DNA of 64,000 bases from Clostridia bacterium (GCA_017516765.1 JAFXBE010000007.1:1-64000); one strand, 5' to 3'. Positions 33,683 through 42,979 are shown, counted from the stretch's first letter. Notes: generated from the letters alone by a model not told the origin. Numbers and translations are program-made.

Positions 33683-34435
33683 ATGCCGGAACGTTCTCTT
33701 CGTGTACAGCTGGTGCGCCATACCGATAACCCGCAGGAGCTGGTGGCTCTGGGCGCAAGGCTCTGCTATGCCGGCGGCACGCTGGATTCCCTTGTGGAGA
33801 AAATCTCCAGTCAGGATCAGCAGTCCTTTGTGCAAAAGGTCATGGGCATGGGTCACGACAGTGTGCTGGAGCATGCTTCCTTCACCTTTCTGGTGGAGGG
33901 CGTAAGCCGTGTGCTGCTGGCGCAGCTCACCCGCCACCGCATCGCCTCCTTCAGCGTGCAGAGCCAGCGGTACGTCAGCTACCAGAGCGGCTTTGGCTAC
34001 ATCGTGCCCCCCGCCATCCGGGAACTGGGCGAGGATGCCGTAGCCGAATACAACAGCCAGATGGCGCAGATGCAGCAGTGGTACGAGGGCTGGCAGCAAA
34101 AGCTGGGCAACGCGGGCGAAAAGAGCAACGAGGATGCCCGCTTTGTGCTCCCCGGCGCCTGCGAGACCCGGGTGCTGTTCACCATGAACGCCCGGGAACT
34201 GCGGCATTTCTTCAGCCTGCGCATGTGCAACCGCGCCCAGTGGGAGATCCGCGCCATGGCGCAGCAGATGTTTGAGCAGGTCTACCCCGTAGCCCCCGCC
34301 CTCTTTGCCGATGCGGGCCCCGGCTGCATCAGCGGCCCCTGCCCCGAAGGCGGGCGCAGCTGCGGCAAGCTGCAGCAGATGCGCCAGCAGCGCAAGGACT
34401 TCCTTGCCGCCGCCCAGACTGCCCCCGAGGAGTGA
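33683..34435 (+). CDS. thyX: FAD-dependent thymidylate synthase
   Basis: ThyX (250 aa) makes dTMP from dUMP using methylene-THF and FADH2. The signature RHRX7S is intact: RHR at residues 84-86 and Ser 94 (RHRIASFSVQSQRY). Other conserved parts are GHDSVLEHASFTF and LRHFFSLRMCNRAQWEIR. The start at 33683 has GGGAGG 8 nt upstream and follows mrnC by 22 nt. A short C-terminal tail with four cysteines (CISGPCPEGGRSC) is seen in a subset of clostridial ThyX proteins. No thyA is present in the window. Confidence 0.96.
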   Translation: MPERSLRVQLVRHTDNPQELVALGARLCYAGGTLDSLVEKISSQDQQSFVQKVMGMGHDSVLEHASFTFLVEGVSRVLLAQLTRHRIASFSVQSQRYVSYQSGFGYIVPPAIRELGEDAVAEYNSQMAQMQQWYEGWQQKLGNAGEKSNEDARFVLPGACETRVLFTMNARELRHFFSLRMCNRAQWEIRAMAQQMFEQVYPVAPALFADAGPGCISGPCPEGGRSCGKLQQMRQQRKDFLAAAQTAPEE

Positions 34436-34543
34436 TCCCCACCACCCGATGCACCCTTCCCAACGGCGGCACGGCTGCCGGCGGGAGACACCAACCCATA
34501 CAGCAGATACAACGCATCCAGAAAAGAACAGGAGTAAAGAAAC

Positions 34544-35743
34544 ATGGCATTTTACGATGAGCACAAGAAGGTATCCCGCAAAGAAAAGGTAGAGCGCGCC
34601 ATGATGCGCGGCGGTTTTGACGACGAGGGCAGCCGCTACGGCGGCAAGAGCCCCCGGGGCGGCAACCGCAGCAACAGCCGTTTTGACGACCGCAAGCCCC
34701 AGAAGGGCGGCTTCCGCAGCGAAGGCCGCGGCGACCGTTTCGACGACCGCAAGCCCCAGAAGGGCGGCTTCCGCGGCGAAGGCCGTCCCGCACCCCGCTT
34801 CGACGACCGCAAGCCTGCCAAGGGCGGCTTCCGCAGCGACCGTCCCCGCTTCGAGGATGACCGTCGTCCCGCCAAGGGCGGCTTCCGCAGCGACCGTCCC
34901 CGCTTCGAAGAGGACCGCCGCCCCGCCCGTCCCCAGGAGGAGCGCGGCTACGACCGCTACCGTTACGATGCCCCCGTGGCTTACGATAACCCCGCCGCAG
35001 GTGCCGAAAGCGAGATCGTCCCCAACGAGAACCTGCTCTCCGGGCGCAATCCCATCCGGGAAGCCCTCAAGAGCGGCCGCGATATCGAAAAGCTGCTGGT
35101 AGCCCGGGGAGAGCTCAGCGGTTCCGCCCGCGAGATCGTACAGATGGCCAAGGAACGCCATATTCCCGTACAGGAAGTGGATCGCGTTCGTCTGGATGCC
35201 ATCACCCACAACCATCAGGGCATGCTGGCGTTTGCCTCCGCTTATCAGTATTCCACCGTGGAAGCCATGCTGGCGCTCGCAGAAGAACGGGGCGAGGAGC
35301 CCTTCCTGGTGCTGCTGGACGGCATCACCGATCCCCATAACCTGGGCGCCATCATCCGTACCGCCGAGTGCGCAGGCGCACACGGCGTGATCGTGCAGGA
35401 ACGCCGCGCCGTGGGGCTCACCCCCGCCGCCGTCAAAGCCAGCGCAGGCGCAGTGGAGCACCTGCCCGTGGCCCGTGTAAGCAATCTGGGCAACACCATC
35501 ATCGAGTTGCAGAACAAGAACATCTGGGTCTACGCCGCCGATATGGAGGGCGAAAACTACGCCGATGCCGACCTGAGCGGCGCCATTGCGCTGGTCATCG
35601 GCGCAGAGGGCGAGGGCGTCAGCCGCCGTGTGCTCTCCCTGTGCGACAAGACCCTGTCCCTGCCCATGCGCGGCAAGCTGGACAGCCTCAACGCCAGCGT
35701 TGCGGCAGGCATCCTGCTCTACGCCGCCATGCGCGCCCGCTGA
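34544..35743 (+). CDS. rlmB: 23S rRNA 2'-O-ribose methyltransferase RlmB with disordered N-terminal extension
   Basis: A 399-residue TrmH/SpoU-family enzyme. Residues about 160-395 form the substrate-binding and knotted SAM domains: GRNPIREALKSGRDIEKLL, LDGITDPHNLGAIIRTAECAGAHGVI, ALVIGAEGEGVSRRV and LPMRGKLDSLNASVAAGILLY. The N-terminal ~150 residues are a low-complexity Arg/Gly/Asp region with five repeats on RFDDRKPQKGGFRSE, likely disordered and RNA-binding. AGGAG is 9 nt upstream. The 108-nt gap after thyX shows no clear terminator. Confidence 0.94.
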   Translation: MAFYDEHKKVSRKEKVERAMMRGGFDDEGSRYGGKSPRGGNRSNSRFDDRKPQKGGFRSEGRGDRFDDRKPQKGGFRGEGRPAPRFDDRKPAKGGFRSDRPRFEDDRRPAKGGFRSDRPRFEEDRRPARPQEERGYDRYRYDAPVAYDNPAAGAESEIVPNENLLSGRNPIREALKSGRDIEKLLVARGELSGSAREIVQMAKERHIPVQEVDRVRLDAITHNHQGMLAFASAYQYSTVEAMLALAEERGEEPFLVLLDGITDPHNLGAIIRTAECAGAHGVIVQERRAVGLTPAAVKASAGAVEHLPVARVSNLGNTIIELQNKNIWVYAADMEGENYADADLSGAIALVIGAEGEGVSRRVLSLCDKTLSLPMRGKLDSLNASVAAGILLYAAMRAR

Positions 35744-35748
35744 CAGCC

Positions 35749-36270
35749 ATGAAACCCCTTTTGTATGTGGACGGCTACAACATCATCGGCGCCTGGCCGG
35801 AGGCCCAGCGGGAAAGCTGGCCTCTGGACGAGTGCCGGGATCGGCTCATCCTGCTGCTGGAGGATTATGCCGGCTATACGGATCAGGAGGTGTGGCTGGT
35901 CTTTGACGGCTACCGCACCGAGCGTCCCCTGCGCACCGTGGAGCCCAAGCGGGAGCTGACGGTGGTGTATACCCGCCACGGCGAGACCGCCGACCACTAT
36001 ATCGAGCGTATGTGCCAGCTTCTGCCCAAATACCGGGAGGCCCGGGTCGCCACCAGCGACAGCATCGAGCAGACGCTGATCCTCGGTCGGGGCGCCACCC
36101 GCCTCAGCGCCCGGGAATTCTGGCGCGAGGTGCAAAAGGAGCGCGATCTGGGGCGTGGCAAGTTTATCCGCCAGCCGAAACAGCCTGCCCAGAGCGGCAG
36201 CGGCTCGCTGCGCAATGCGCTCAGCGCAGAGCAGTTCGAATGGCTGGATCAGCTCCGCAGACAGAAGTAA
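35749..36270 (+). CDS. rae1: Rae1/YacP-type endoribonuclease (NYN domain)
   Basis: A 173-residue NYN (PIN-like) domain protein orthologous by position and sequence to B. subtilis Rae1 (YacP), a ribosome-associated mRNA endonuclease. The acidic active-site elements are YVDGYNIIGAW, VWLVFDGYRTER and VATSDSIEQ. It starts 5 nt after the rlmB stop without a strong ribosome binding site, so coupled translation is likely. Rae1 cleaves mRNAs within the A site in a translation-dependent manner in B. subtilis; activity here is inferred. Confidence 0.93.
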   Translation: MKPLLYVDGYNIIGAWPEAQRESWPLDECRDRLILLLEDYAGYTDQEVWLVFDGYRTERPLRTVEPKRELTVVYTRHGETADHYIERMCQLLPKYREARVATSDSIEQTLILGRGATRLSAREFWREVQKERDLGRGKFIRQPKQPAQSGSGSLRNALSAEQFEWLDQLRRQK

Positions 36271-36309
36271 TGACCCGTTTTCCTATCATACAAGGCAGGT
36301 GAACCCGCT

Positions 36310-37065
36310 ATGACCTACATGGACGATGAACAGCTCTCTCTGGAGGATGACGATCTGATGCCCGGGGAGCGTGACCCGGAGGACGACCCCGGCGAGGAAC
36401 CGGATAACGACCCCTCTGCCGAGGCGTGGAGCGCCTCCGGTCTGTTTGCCGACCGTACGGACGAGCAGGTGGTCAGTCTTGCGCAGCAGGGCGATGCGGT
36501 AGCCGTGGAGTATCTGCTGGGGAAATACAAGAATTTTGTCCGCTCCAAGGCGCGCAGCTATTTCCTGATCGGCGCCGATCACGAAGACATCGTGCAGGAG
36601 GGCATGATCGGTCTGTTCAAGGCTGTGCGCGACTACCAGCCGGAGCGGCTTTCCAGCTTCCGGGCCTTTGCGGAACTGTGCATCACCCGCCAGATCATCA
36701 CCGCCATCAAGACCGCCACCCGCCAGAAGCATGTGCCTCTGAACAGCTATGTATCCCTCAACAAACCCATCTACGACGAGGAAAGCGACCGCACCCTGAT
36801 GGATGTGATCGTGGAATGCCATGCCCAGAACCCCGAGGAGCTGATCATCGGCCGGGAGGAGATCCTTACCCTGCGGGACAAGGTGGAGCAGGTGCTCAGC
36901 GGTCTGGAGCAGGATGTGCTCAACGCTTATCTGGACGGCAAAAGCTATCAGGAGATCGCCGATATGCTGGGCCGCCACGTCAAATCCATCGATAATGCAT
37001 TGCAGCGCGTAAAGCGCAAGCTGGAAAAATCTCTTGCAGAAAGCAAAGCGCAGGAGGAAGACTGA
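36310..37065 (+). CDS. sigH: RNA polymerase sigma factor SigH
   Basis: A 251-residue sigma-70 family factor of the SigH (sigma-30) type, defined by sequence and by the rlmB–rae1–sigH order. Region 2 is LLGKYKNFVRSKARSYFLIGADHEDIVQEGMIGLFKAVRDY; region 4 is LSGLEQDVLNAYLDGKSYQEIADMLGRHVKSIDNALQRVKRKL. In Bacillus SigH drives early sporulation and competence genes; no sporulation genes are in this window. An acidic extension of about 45 residues precedes region 2, longer than usual. It overlaps the next gene by one base (TGATG). Confidence 0.94.
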   Translation: MTYMDDEQLSLEDDDLMPGERDPEDDPGEEPDNDPSAEAWSASGLFADRTDEQVVSLAQQGDAVAVEYLLGKYKNFVRSKARSYFLIGADHEDIVQEGMIGLFKAVRDYQPERLSSFRAFAELCITRQIITAIKTATRQKHVPLNSYVSLNKPIYDEESDRTLMDVIVECHAQNPEELIIGREEILTLRDKVEQVLSGLEQDVLNAYLDGKSYQEIADMLGRHVKSIDNALQRVKRKLEKSLAESKAQEED

Positions 37066-38540
37066 TGCCTGCCGAGATTTACGAGGTCGTCGCACTGGCG
37101 GCGCGGTTCTGGTTTCTGCTGCTCATGGGGCTGATCGTATGGTACAGCTACCGTTGGTATGCCCGGGAGCGCCGTGCCCGCAAAAGGCTGCTCGATGAGC
37201 TGCCGGATGCAGGCTTTGTGGGCGAGTTTGTGGTCATGCGCAGTACAGGCAAATTCAAGCAGGGCGATGCGCTCCATGTTCCTTTTGAGGGCACGCTGGG
37301 CATGCTGTTCGACAACGATATCGTCCTGGACGCATCCGGGGTCGCACCCCGGCATATCCATTTCCGTTACGACCGTAAGCGCGGTCTGAAAATGCTTCCC
37401 ATCAAGCAGAACAACTTCTGTACCGACCGCGGCTCCAGCGAGGACAGCCCCGCCGGTCTGTTTGCCGTGCACGGCACCCGCCTGTATGTGGGCGATTGCG
37501 AACTGCGCCTGCGTATGTTCGAAGGCTACGAGGTAAACCCGCCTCCCGGAGAGACCGCGCCGGTGTATGTTCCCATCCCCCCGGTCGGGCAGGAAGCGGG
37601 TCTGCCGCCGGCTGCCCCTGCGCCCATCCCGTACGGCCCGGCTGCACCGGTGCAGGCAGACGGCTACCGCCCCGCAGGCTATGCCGCCCCCGCCGGTTCC
37701 TTCTACGGGAGGGGAATACCTGCTGAGCCGCCTGCTTCCCCCTATGGGCGGCGGATCCGGGGACGTTTCTCCACCGGGCGTGTCGAGACCTCTCCCACTG
37801 ACGGCGAGTCGGTACAGACCGCCAATCCCTACCGCAGCCGCCGTACCGTTTACGGGTTCAAACGGGTATCTCCCGACAGAGCTGTTTCCGGCACGCCCGA
37901 ACCGCAGGTGCAGGAAGCCGCCCCGCCGCAGGCCGAAGAGACGGTCGTGAAACCGACTGCCCCCACGGCCCCCGGCGAACGCTCCGCCTGTGCCCCCGTA
38001 CGTGACGATACCCTCCAAACGGCAGAGCCCATCCGGCAGGAAAAAACGCCTCCCGCCGCCGAAACCGTGCATACGCCCGCACCGGAGCCCGAACCCGCCG
38101 CATCTGCAAGCAGCGCGAAGCCCGTGCAGCCAAAAGCCTCCCGGGCGGAAGCGATCCAGCGGGCAGCCGCCTCTGCCGATGCTGCCCCGGCAAAGGGCAG
38201 AACACCCGAACCGCGATCCGCAGCACATCGGCTCCCCGCCGCAGAGGACGAGCTTTTCCAGCCTCTGATGGACGAGGACGACTGGGATTCCTGGGAGGAG
38301 ATCCCCGCTCCCCATACGCCTGCTGCTTTGCAGCAGCCGCAGAACAATAACGATCCCGACGAAGAAGACTGGCCCTATCTGTCCCGCCCCGACCAGTGGC
38401 GCACAGAGGGTCTGTTTGCCGATCTTCTGGATGACGACGGCACCGATGCCGCCCAGCCCGGCGGCGCATACGGCAGCAGAGACATGGGCACCACCGCCCG
38501 GCGCATGCTGAGCCGCTATTTCAAAGGGGGTGGCAGGTAA
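37065..38540 (+). CDS. Membrane-anchored FHA-like domain protein
   Basis: A 491-residue protein: one N-terminal membrane helix (about 12-28), then an FHA-like beta domain (about 45-150) with SGVAPRHIHFRYD in the place of the usual phosphothreonine-binding SRRHA motif, then a long Pro/Ala/Glu-rich disordered tail of more than 300 residues ending in an acidic DDWDSW...EEDWPYLSRPDQWRTEG stretch. The gene is followed, with 1-nt overlap (TAATG), by a SEDS glycosyltransferase and a class B PBP; the FHA–SEDS–PBP trio is known from Gram-positives and usually goes with PknB-type signalling. The kinase is not in this window. AGGAGG lies 7 nt upstream. Confidence 0.85.
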   Translation: MPAEIYEVVALAARFWFLLLMGLIVWYSYRWYARERRARKRLLDELPDAGFVGEFVVMRSTGKFKQGDALHVPFEGTLGMLFDNDIVLDASGVAPRHIHFRYDRKRGLKMLPIKQNNFCTDRGSSEDSPAGLFAVHGTRLYVGDCELRLRMFEGYEVNPPPGETAPVYVPIPPVGQEAGLPPAAPAPIPYGPAAPVQADGYRPAGYAAPAGSFYGRGIPAEPPASPYGRRIRGRFSTGRVETSPTDGESVQTANPYRSRRTVYGFKRVSPDRAVSGTPEPQVQEAAPPQAEETVVKPTAPTAPGERSACAPVRDDTLQTAEPIRQEKTPPAAETVHTPAPEPEPAASASSAKPVQPKASRAEAIQRAAASADAAPAKGRTPEPRSAAHRLPAAEDELFQPLMDEDDWDSWEEIPAPHTPAALQQPQNNNDPDEEDWPYLSRPDQWRTEGLFADLLDDDGTDAAQPGGAYGSRDMGTTARRMLSRYFKGGGR

Positions 38541-39823
38541 TGGCAAAACGCCGCGAACGGGATGATACCGATCGCCGTAAGAAGCAGGAAAAAATGCTCG
38601 TTTATGTGGAGATGATCTTCTTCTTCAGTGCATTCCTGCTCCTCACCCTCAAGGAAGGGTGGGACTGGACCGGCTTTCTTCTGGCGGTGCTTATTCCCGT
38701 GATCATCTATGTCACCACCGTCTGGCTGGCCGGATGGCTGCGGGCGGATAAGCTGCTCATGGCAATCGTCAATTTTCTGTGCGCCCTGGGCGTGCTCATG
38801 CTTCATACCACCGACAGGATCGCGGGCTTTTCCCGGGGTATCCAGCAGCTCGGGCACTACGGGCTTGGACTGGTGGTCATGTTCTGCTGCATTCTCTTTG
38901 TGCGCATCATACGCCGCTGGAAGTGGCCCGTCCGGATCCTGCTGGCGCTTTCCGTTATCCTGATCATCTTACCTGTGCTGATCGGTAAGGAGATCAACGG
39001 TGCACAGAACTGGATCTTCATCGGTGGCTTCAGCCTGCAGCCCAGCGAGATCGTCAAGGTATCCCTCGGGATCATCCTCAGCTACTACATGAGCGAGCGC
39101 AGGTTCTGGACGTGGTTTGTATTTCTGGCAATCTGCATGGGCGCGCTGATGCTGCAGAGGGATCTTGGCACCGCGCTGGTCTACTTCACCGCTTCGCTGA
39201 TCCTTTTCTACGCCCATTCCGGCAACGTGCTGCTCACCCTTGCGGGTCTGGCAGGAGCGTCGGGGGCGGCAGTGTTCGGCTACCATGCGTTCCGGCACGT
39301 GCAGAACCGTGTGGCCGCCTGGAAAAACCCGTGGAGCGATTACCACAACACCGGCTACCAGCTGGCGCAGACCCTCATAGCCATCGCCTCTGCCGGGCTT
39401 ACGGGCGTGGGCCTGGGACTGGGGTCGCCCTGCGATATTCCCTATTACTTTACAGACTTCATCTTCGCCATCATCTGTGAACAGTTCGGTCTGCTCTTTG
39501 GCATTTTCACCATGGTGCTGTATGCCATCATCATTCTCCGGGGCATGAGCATTGCCATCCATACGCGCTACAGCTTTTACGGGCTTCTTGCCATGGCGGT
39601 CACCGCGCTGCTGGGCATGCAGACGTTCATCATCATCGGCGGTGTGCTCAAGCTCATCCCCCTCACGGGCATAACGCTGCCCTTTGTCAGCTACGGCGGC
39701 ACCTCCATGCTCAGCTGTATGGCGCTGATCGGGCTTCTGCAGGGGGTCAGCAGTATCAATCAGGACGAAATGAAATACGATTCTCAGATCAGCTGTGCGG
39801 AAGAAGCGCAGCCGGCCGTATAA
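38540..39823 (+). CDS. SEDS-family peptidoglycan glycosyltransferase (FtsW/RodA/SpoVE)
   Basis: A 427-residue polytopic protein with about ten membrane helices. SEDS hallmarks are GAQNWIFIGGFSLQPSEIVKVSLGI, LQRDLGTALVYFTASL (catalytic-type Asp) and TGITLPFVSYGGTSMLS near the C terminus. It polymerises lipid II, and its partner class B PBP is the next gene. The start overlaps the FHA gene stop by one base. Which SEDS paralogue it is (division, elongation or sporulation) cannot be decided from this window. Confidence 0.94.
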   Translation: MAKRRERDDTDRRKKQEKMLVYVEMIFFFSAFLLLTLKEGWDWTGFLLAVLIPVIIYVTTVWLAGWLRADKLLMAIVNFLCALGVLMLHTTDRIAGFSRGIQQLGHYGLGLVVMFCCILFVRIIRRWKWPVRILLALSVILIILPVLIGKEINGAQNWIFIGGFSLQPSEIVKVSLGIILSYYMSERRFWTWFVFLAICMGALMLQRDLGTALVYFTASLILFYAHSGNVLLTLAGLAGASGAAVFGYHAFRHVQNRVAAWKNPWSDYHNTGYQLAQTLIAIASAGLTGVGLGLGSPCDIPYYFTDFIFAIICEQFGLLFGIFTMVLYAIIILRGMSIAIHTRYSFYGLLAMAVTALLGMQTFIIIGGVLKLIPLTGITLPFVSYGGTSMLSCMALIGLLQGVSSINQDEMKYDSQISCAEEAQPAV

Positions 39824-39850
39824 ACCGTACTTGCAGGGGAGGGAAGGACG

Positions 39851-41272
39851 ATGCGTCAGAAGCGCCAAAGGTTCAGAATCATGGCTGCCCTGCTGATCGC
39901 GCTGCTGGCGGTGGCGGGTGCTTATGGCGTTTACACCGTTTCCACCTACAGCAGCCGCTGGTTCGGCAACACCGGCAACACCCGCTATCAGGAAGCGCGC
40001 AGCACGGTCATCCCCGGCGATGTGCTGGACCGCAACGGCGTTGTGCTCGCCAGCTCCGACGAATCGGGCAAGCGTATCTATAACGATGATTGGTATGTGC
40101 GCTGCGCCATGGTGCACATCACCGGCGACCCGGACAGGAACATTCCCAATGCGGTAGATTCCTTTCAGGCTTCCTATCTGCTGGGCTTTCAGACCAGCCT
40201 GAGGGAGCGCATCGGTACCCTGCTCTCCGGAGACAGGCGGCGGGGCGACAATGTGATCCTGACCGTGGATGCACAACTGCAGACAAGGATTGCCGAAGCC
40301 TTTGCCAGCGGCGAGGATACCCGCGGCAGACCGGGGGCCGTGGTGGTGATGAACTACCGCACGGGCGAGATCATCACACTGCTCAGCATCCCCAATTTCG
40401 ATCCCATGGGCGATCTGGCAGAGATCGCGCAGCGCCCCAACAGCCCCTTCTGGAACCGTGCCGTCAGAAGCGTGCAGGCGCCGGGCTCCACCTTCAAGAT
40501 CATTACATCCGCAGCGGTGCTGCAGTATATGCCCGGCGCAGCCAATGCCGAGTTTGACTGTACCACGGGCGCAACGCAGGTGGATGACCAGATCATCCCG
40601 GATTACGGCAACGGTCATCACGGCATGGTCTCCCTGGCGGATGCGTTCCGGGTCAGCTGCAACAATGCCTTTGCGCAGGCATCCGTCAGGCTTGGCAGCA
40701 AGTACCTGCGCCGCACGGCGGAGGATTTCGGCTTCAACGATAATTTCCTCTTCCGGGATCTGGTGGTGGAAAACAGCTCCTTCCCAGTCGATATTGCCAC
40801 CAACGGCGAACTGGCATGGAGCGGCATCGGTCAGGGGCGGCTGCTGGTTACCCCCCTGCATATGTGCATGGTGGCTTCCGCCATTGCCAATGAAGGCGTA
40901 ATGATGGAGCCCCGGCTGCTGCTTGGGGTCACAGGCCCTACCGGCATACAGCGGCAGGGCTTTACCGCCAAGGAATACAGAACCGCCTGCGAGCCTCAGT
41001 ATGCCGCCCGCATCGAGAGCTTCATGAAGGATGTGGTGGCGCGCGGCACCGGCAGATCCGCCGCTGTGGAAGGGCTCTCCATCGCAGGCAAGACCGGCAG
41101 CGCAGAAAGCAGCATCAACAACAACAAGGTCACCCACGCCTGGTTCGTAGGGTATATCGACGAGCCGGAATACCCCTATGCCGTCTGCGTTTTTGTGGAA
41201 AACGGCGGCACCGGCGGCGCAGTGGCGGCTCCGCTGGCAAAGCAGATCTTTGCATGGCTTACGGAAAAGTGA
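39851..41272 (+). CDS. Class B penicillin-binding protein (transpeptidase)
   Basis: A 473-residue bitopic PBP of the compact PbpA type (found also in Actinobacteria). After one membrane helix (about 11-31) comes a short pedestal domain with the R-DVLDRNG motif, then the transpeptidase: STFK at 213-216, SCN at 269-271 and KTG at 414-416. It cross-links peptidoglycan and should work with the SEDS protein encoded just upstream (27 nt). GGGAGGG lies before the ATG. Much shorter than typical FtsI, because the N-terminal module is minimal. Confidence 0.95.
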   Translation: MRQKRQRFRIMAALLIALLAVAGAYGVYTVSTYSSRWFGNTGNTRYQEARSTVIPGDVLDRNGVVLASSDESGKRIYNDDWYVRCAMVHITGDPDRNIPNAVDSFQASYLLGFQTSLRERIGTLLSGDRRRGDNVILTVDAQLQTRIAEAFASGEDTRGRPGAVVVMNYRTGEIITLLSIPNFDPMGDLAEIAQRPNSPFWNRAVRSVQAPGSTFKIITSAAVLQYMPGAANAEFDCTTGATQVDDQIIPDYGNGHHGMVSLADAFRVSCNNAFAQASVRLGSKYLRRTAEDFGFNDNFLFRDLVVENSSFPVDIATNGELAWSGIGQGRLLVTPLHMCMVASAIANEGVMMEPRLLLGVTGPTGIQRQGFTAKEYRTACEPQYAARIESFMKDVVARGTGRSAAVEGLSIAGKTGSAESSINNNKVTHAWFVGYIDEPEYPYAVCVFVENGGTGGAVAAPLAKQIFAWLTEK

Positions 41273-41310
41273 ATCGCCGTGAAGGATAACCAAAACAGGA
41301 GGTAGAAAGG

Positions 41311-42618
41311 ATGAAGAAAAAAATGCTCATTGCGGTCGCCGCTGTATTGCTGCTGGTTTTGTCGGCAGCGGTAGCCCTGTATTTTATGCCTGTCAGCTTT
41401 GGTGGCACGTGGCCCCAAAGCCCCGCTGCCCTGCCCGGGGATACCCTTCTGACCGCAGAGCAGGTCGATGCCGACCGGCAGCAGCTGATCGAATATGTGG
41501 AAAGCGTACACCCCTTCTTTGTGGACGGCAGCGACCAAACAGCCTATCAGGCGGCGAAGGAAGCCTACCTTGCCGAAACCGGGGCTGCCATGACGGTGGA
41601 TGCCTTTATGGAGAGCGCCGCCCGGTACCTGACCGTACTCGGGGACGGGCATACCAGGCTGAGTTGGCAGTACGGCGATGAGGTGTGCATCTATCACAGC
41701 TACCGCAACGGGCAGATGCATTTTGCAGACGAGACCGGCGTAACGGATTTGACTGTTACTGCCGTGGACGATGTGCCCATGGAGAAGATCATTGCCACCA
41801 TGGACAGCCTGTTCCCGGCAGAAAACGAAATGGCGGTGGCAAAAAACTACAACTATTATTTCACCTCCGAAAACCTGCTCAGGGCAGCGGGGGTGAATGT
41901 GGACAAGGAATCCTTCACCGTTACCCTGTCCGACGGCAGCACCCGGGAATGCGGCTGGTTTGCAGCCGCAGAGGAAAGCGAACCTTCCGGCGAACCATGG
42001 GGCAACAAAGCCCGGTGGGACGGGGATGTTTTCGTTGTGGAATTTGTGGAGTGCGTGGATGACGACAACCTGAAGTCCATCGCCCGGGAACTGAAGCAGG
42101 CGGTGGAGAGGGGCTGCACCAAAGTGATCATCGATGCCCGGGGCAACGGGGGCGGCAACTCCAATGCCTGCGAGCGACTGCTTGAGGCCATGGGCATGAA
42201 AGCGCCCTCCTACGGCATGCTGCTCCGCTATTCCCCGGCGGCAAAGGTGCAGAAGGGTTATCTGCGTTCCTCCGGCTCCATGACCATCAAGCCCAATCCC
42301 GATGCCCGGCAGAACGATAAGGTGGCTTTGGCGGTGCTGTGCGACCGGTTTACCTATTCCTCTGCCACCATGCTGTGCGTGTATGTGCGCGACGGCGGGC
42401 TGGGCGTCCTCATCGGCGAAGCCTCTTCCAATATGCCCAACCACTATGGCGACCTCACCGCTGTTGCGCTGGAAAACTCCCATTTGTTTGCTACGGTTTC
42501 CCACAAGCGCTTCCTGCGCCCCTCCGGCGAAACGGAAAGCCGCATGGTGGTGCCGGATGTGGTAACCGCCTCCGGGGACGCCTATCAGGCAGCGATGGAG
42601 TATTTCGCAGGGAAGTAA
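41311..42618 (+). CDS. S41-family (tail-specific-like) peptidase
   Basis: A 435-residue exported protein with an uncleaved N-terminal hydrophobic segment. The C-terminal S41 domain is shown by VIIDARGNGGGNSNACERLLEA and the catalytic-Ser loop DRFTYSSATMLCVYVRDGGLG. A CtpA-like PDZ domain is not evident; instead a region with LGDGHTRLSWQ (the conserved DGHT of this group) precedes it. The ATG follows AGGAGG by 7 nt, and the gene lies 38 nt after the PBP gene, so cotranscription is likely. The target is unknown; trimming of wall-associated proteins would fit the neighbourhood. Confidence 0.9.
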   Translation: MKKKMLIAVAAVLLLVLSAAVALYFMPVSFGGTWPQSPAALPGDTLLTAEQVDADRQQLIEYVESVHPFFVDGSDQTAYQAAKEAYLAETGAAMTVDAFMESAARYLTVLGDGHTRLSWQYGDEVCIYHSYRNGQMHFADETGVTDLTVTAVDDVPMEKIIATMDSLFPAENEMAVAKNYNYYFTSENLLRAAGVNVDKESFTVTLSDGSTRECGWFAAAEESEPSGEPWGNKARWDGDVFVVEFVECVDDDNLKSIARELKQAVERGCTKVIIDARGNGGGNSNACERLLEAMGMKAPSYGMLLRYSPAAKVQKGYLRSSGSMTIKPNPDARQNDKVALAVLCDRFTYSSATMLCVYVRDGGLGVLIGEASSNMPNHYGDLTAVALENSHLFATVSHKRFLRPSGETESRMVVPDVVTASGDAYQAAMEYFAGK

Positions 42619-42695
42619 AGCGCATCATGCGCCCCGGCTGCGGGAATCCCCCCATGCTGTCGCAGCTGTAACAGAAAAAAGAAAACATCTGCTCA

Positions 42696-42732
42696 TCCCC
42701 TTCGGCCCCGTACCTCCGGGTCGGAGGGGATT
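42696..42732 (+). terminator. Hairpin after the divisome/protease operon
   Basis: ATCCCCT...AGGGGAT with inner CGGCCC/GGGTCG pairs and one bulge, followed by TTTCTG. It is a plausible but not ideal terminator, 78 nt after the S41 stop. Confidence 0.5.
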
Positions 42733-42811
42733 TCTGCACCATGCACAGCACAACCCTGTATTTTCCTTGTATTTTCCCATGTTCCTTTCCTGCACTTTTT
42801 CCCCGTAGCCG

Positions 42812-42840
42812 TTGAAACAATCCCAATACATTCGTATACT
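42812..42840 (+). promoter_or_regulatory. Promoter of the aconitase gene
   Basis: TTGAAA at 42812-42817, 17-nt spacer, TATACT at 42835-42840. The resulting leader is about 130 nt (42848-42979) and contains several short GC-rich inverted repeats (for example CACGGGAACC...CCCGTTC near 42900-42920), but no riboswitch that I recognise. Confidence 0.78.
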
Positions 42841-42979
42841 GAGAACCGTTGGGGCTGTCCTGCCCACGGCTACCGCGTGCAGGACGACCCTTTCCCATTG
42901 CACGGGAACCTTTCCCGTTCTGCCGGATGAGGAAAAGAATCCGGCATCACGGAAACAAGAAGCATTTTGGAGGCAGACA

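Noticed and set aside
42841..42979. Riboswitch in the aconitase leader
   Set aside because: I could not match the leader to any known riboswitch consensus; listed only as a structured leader.
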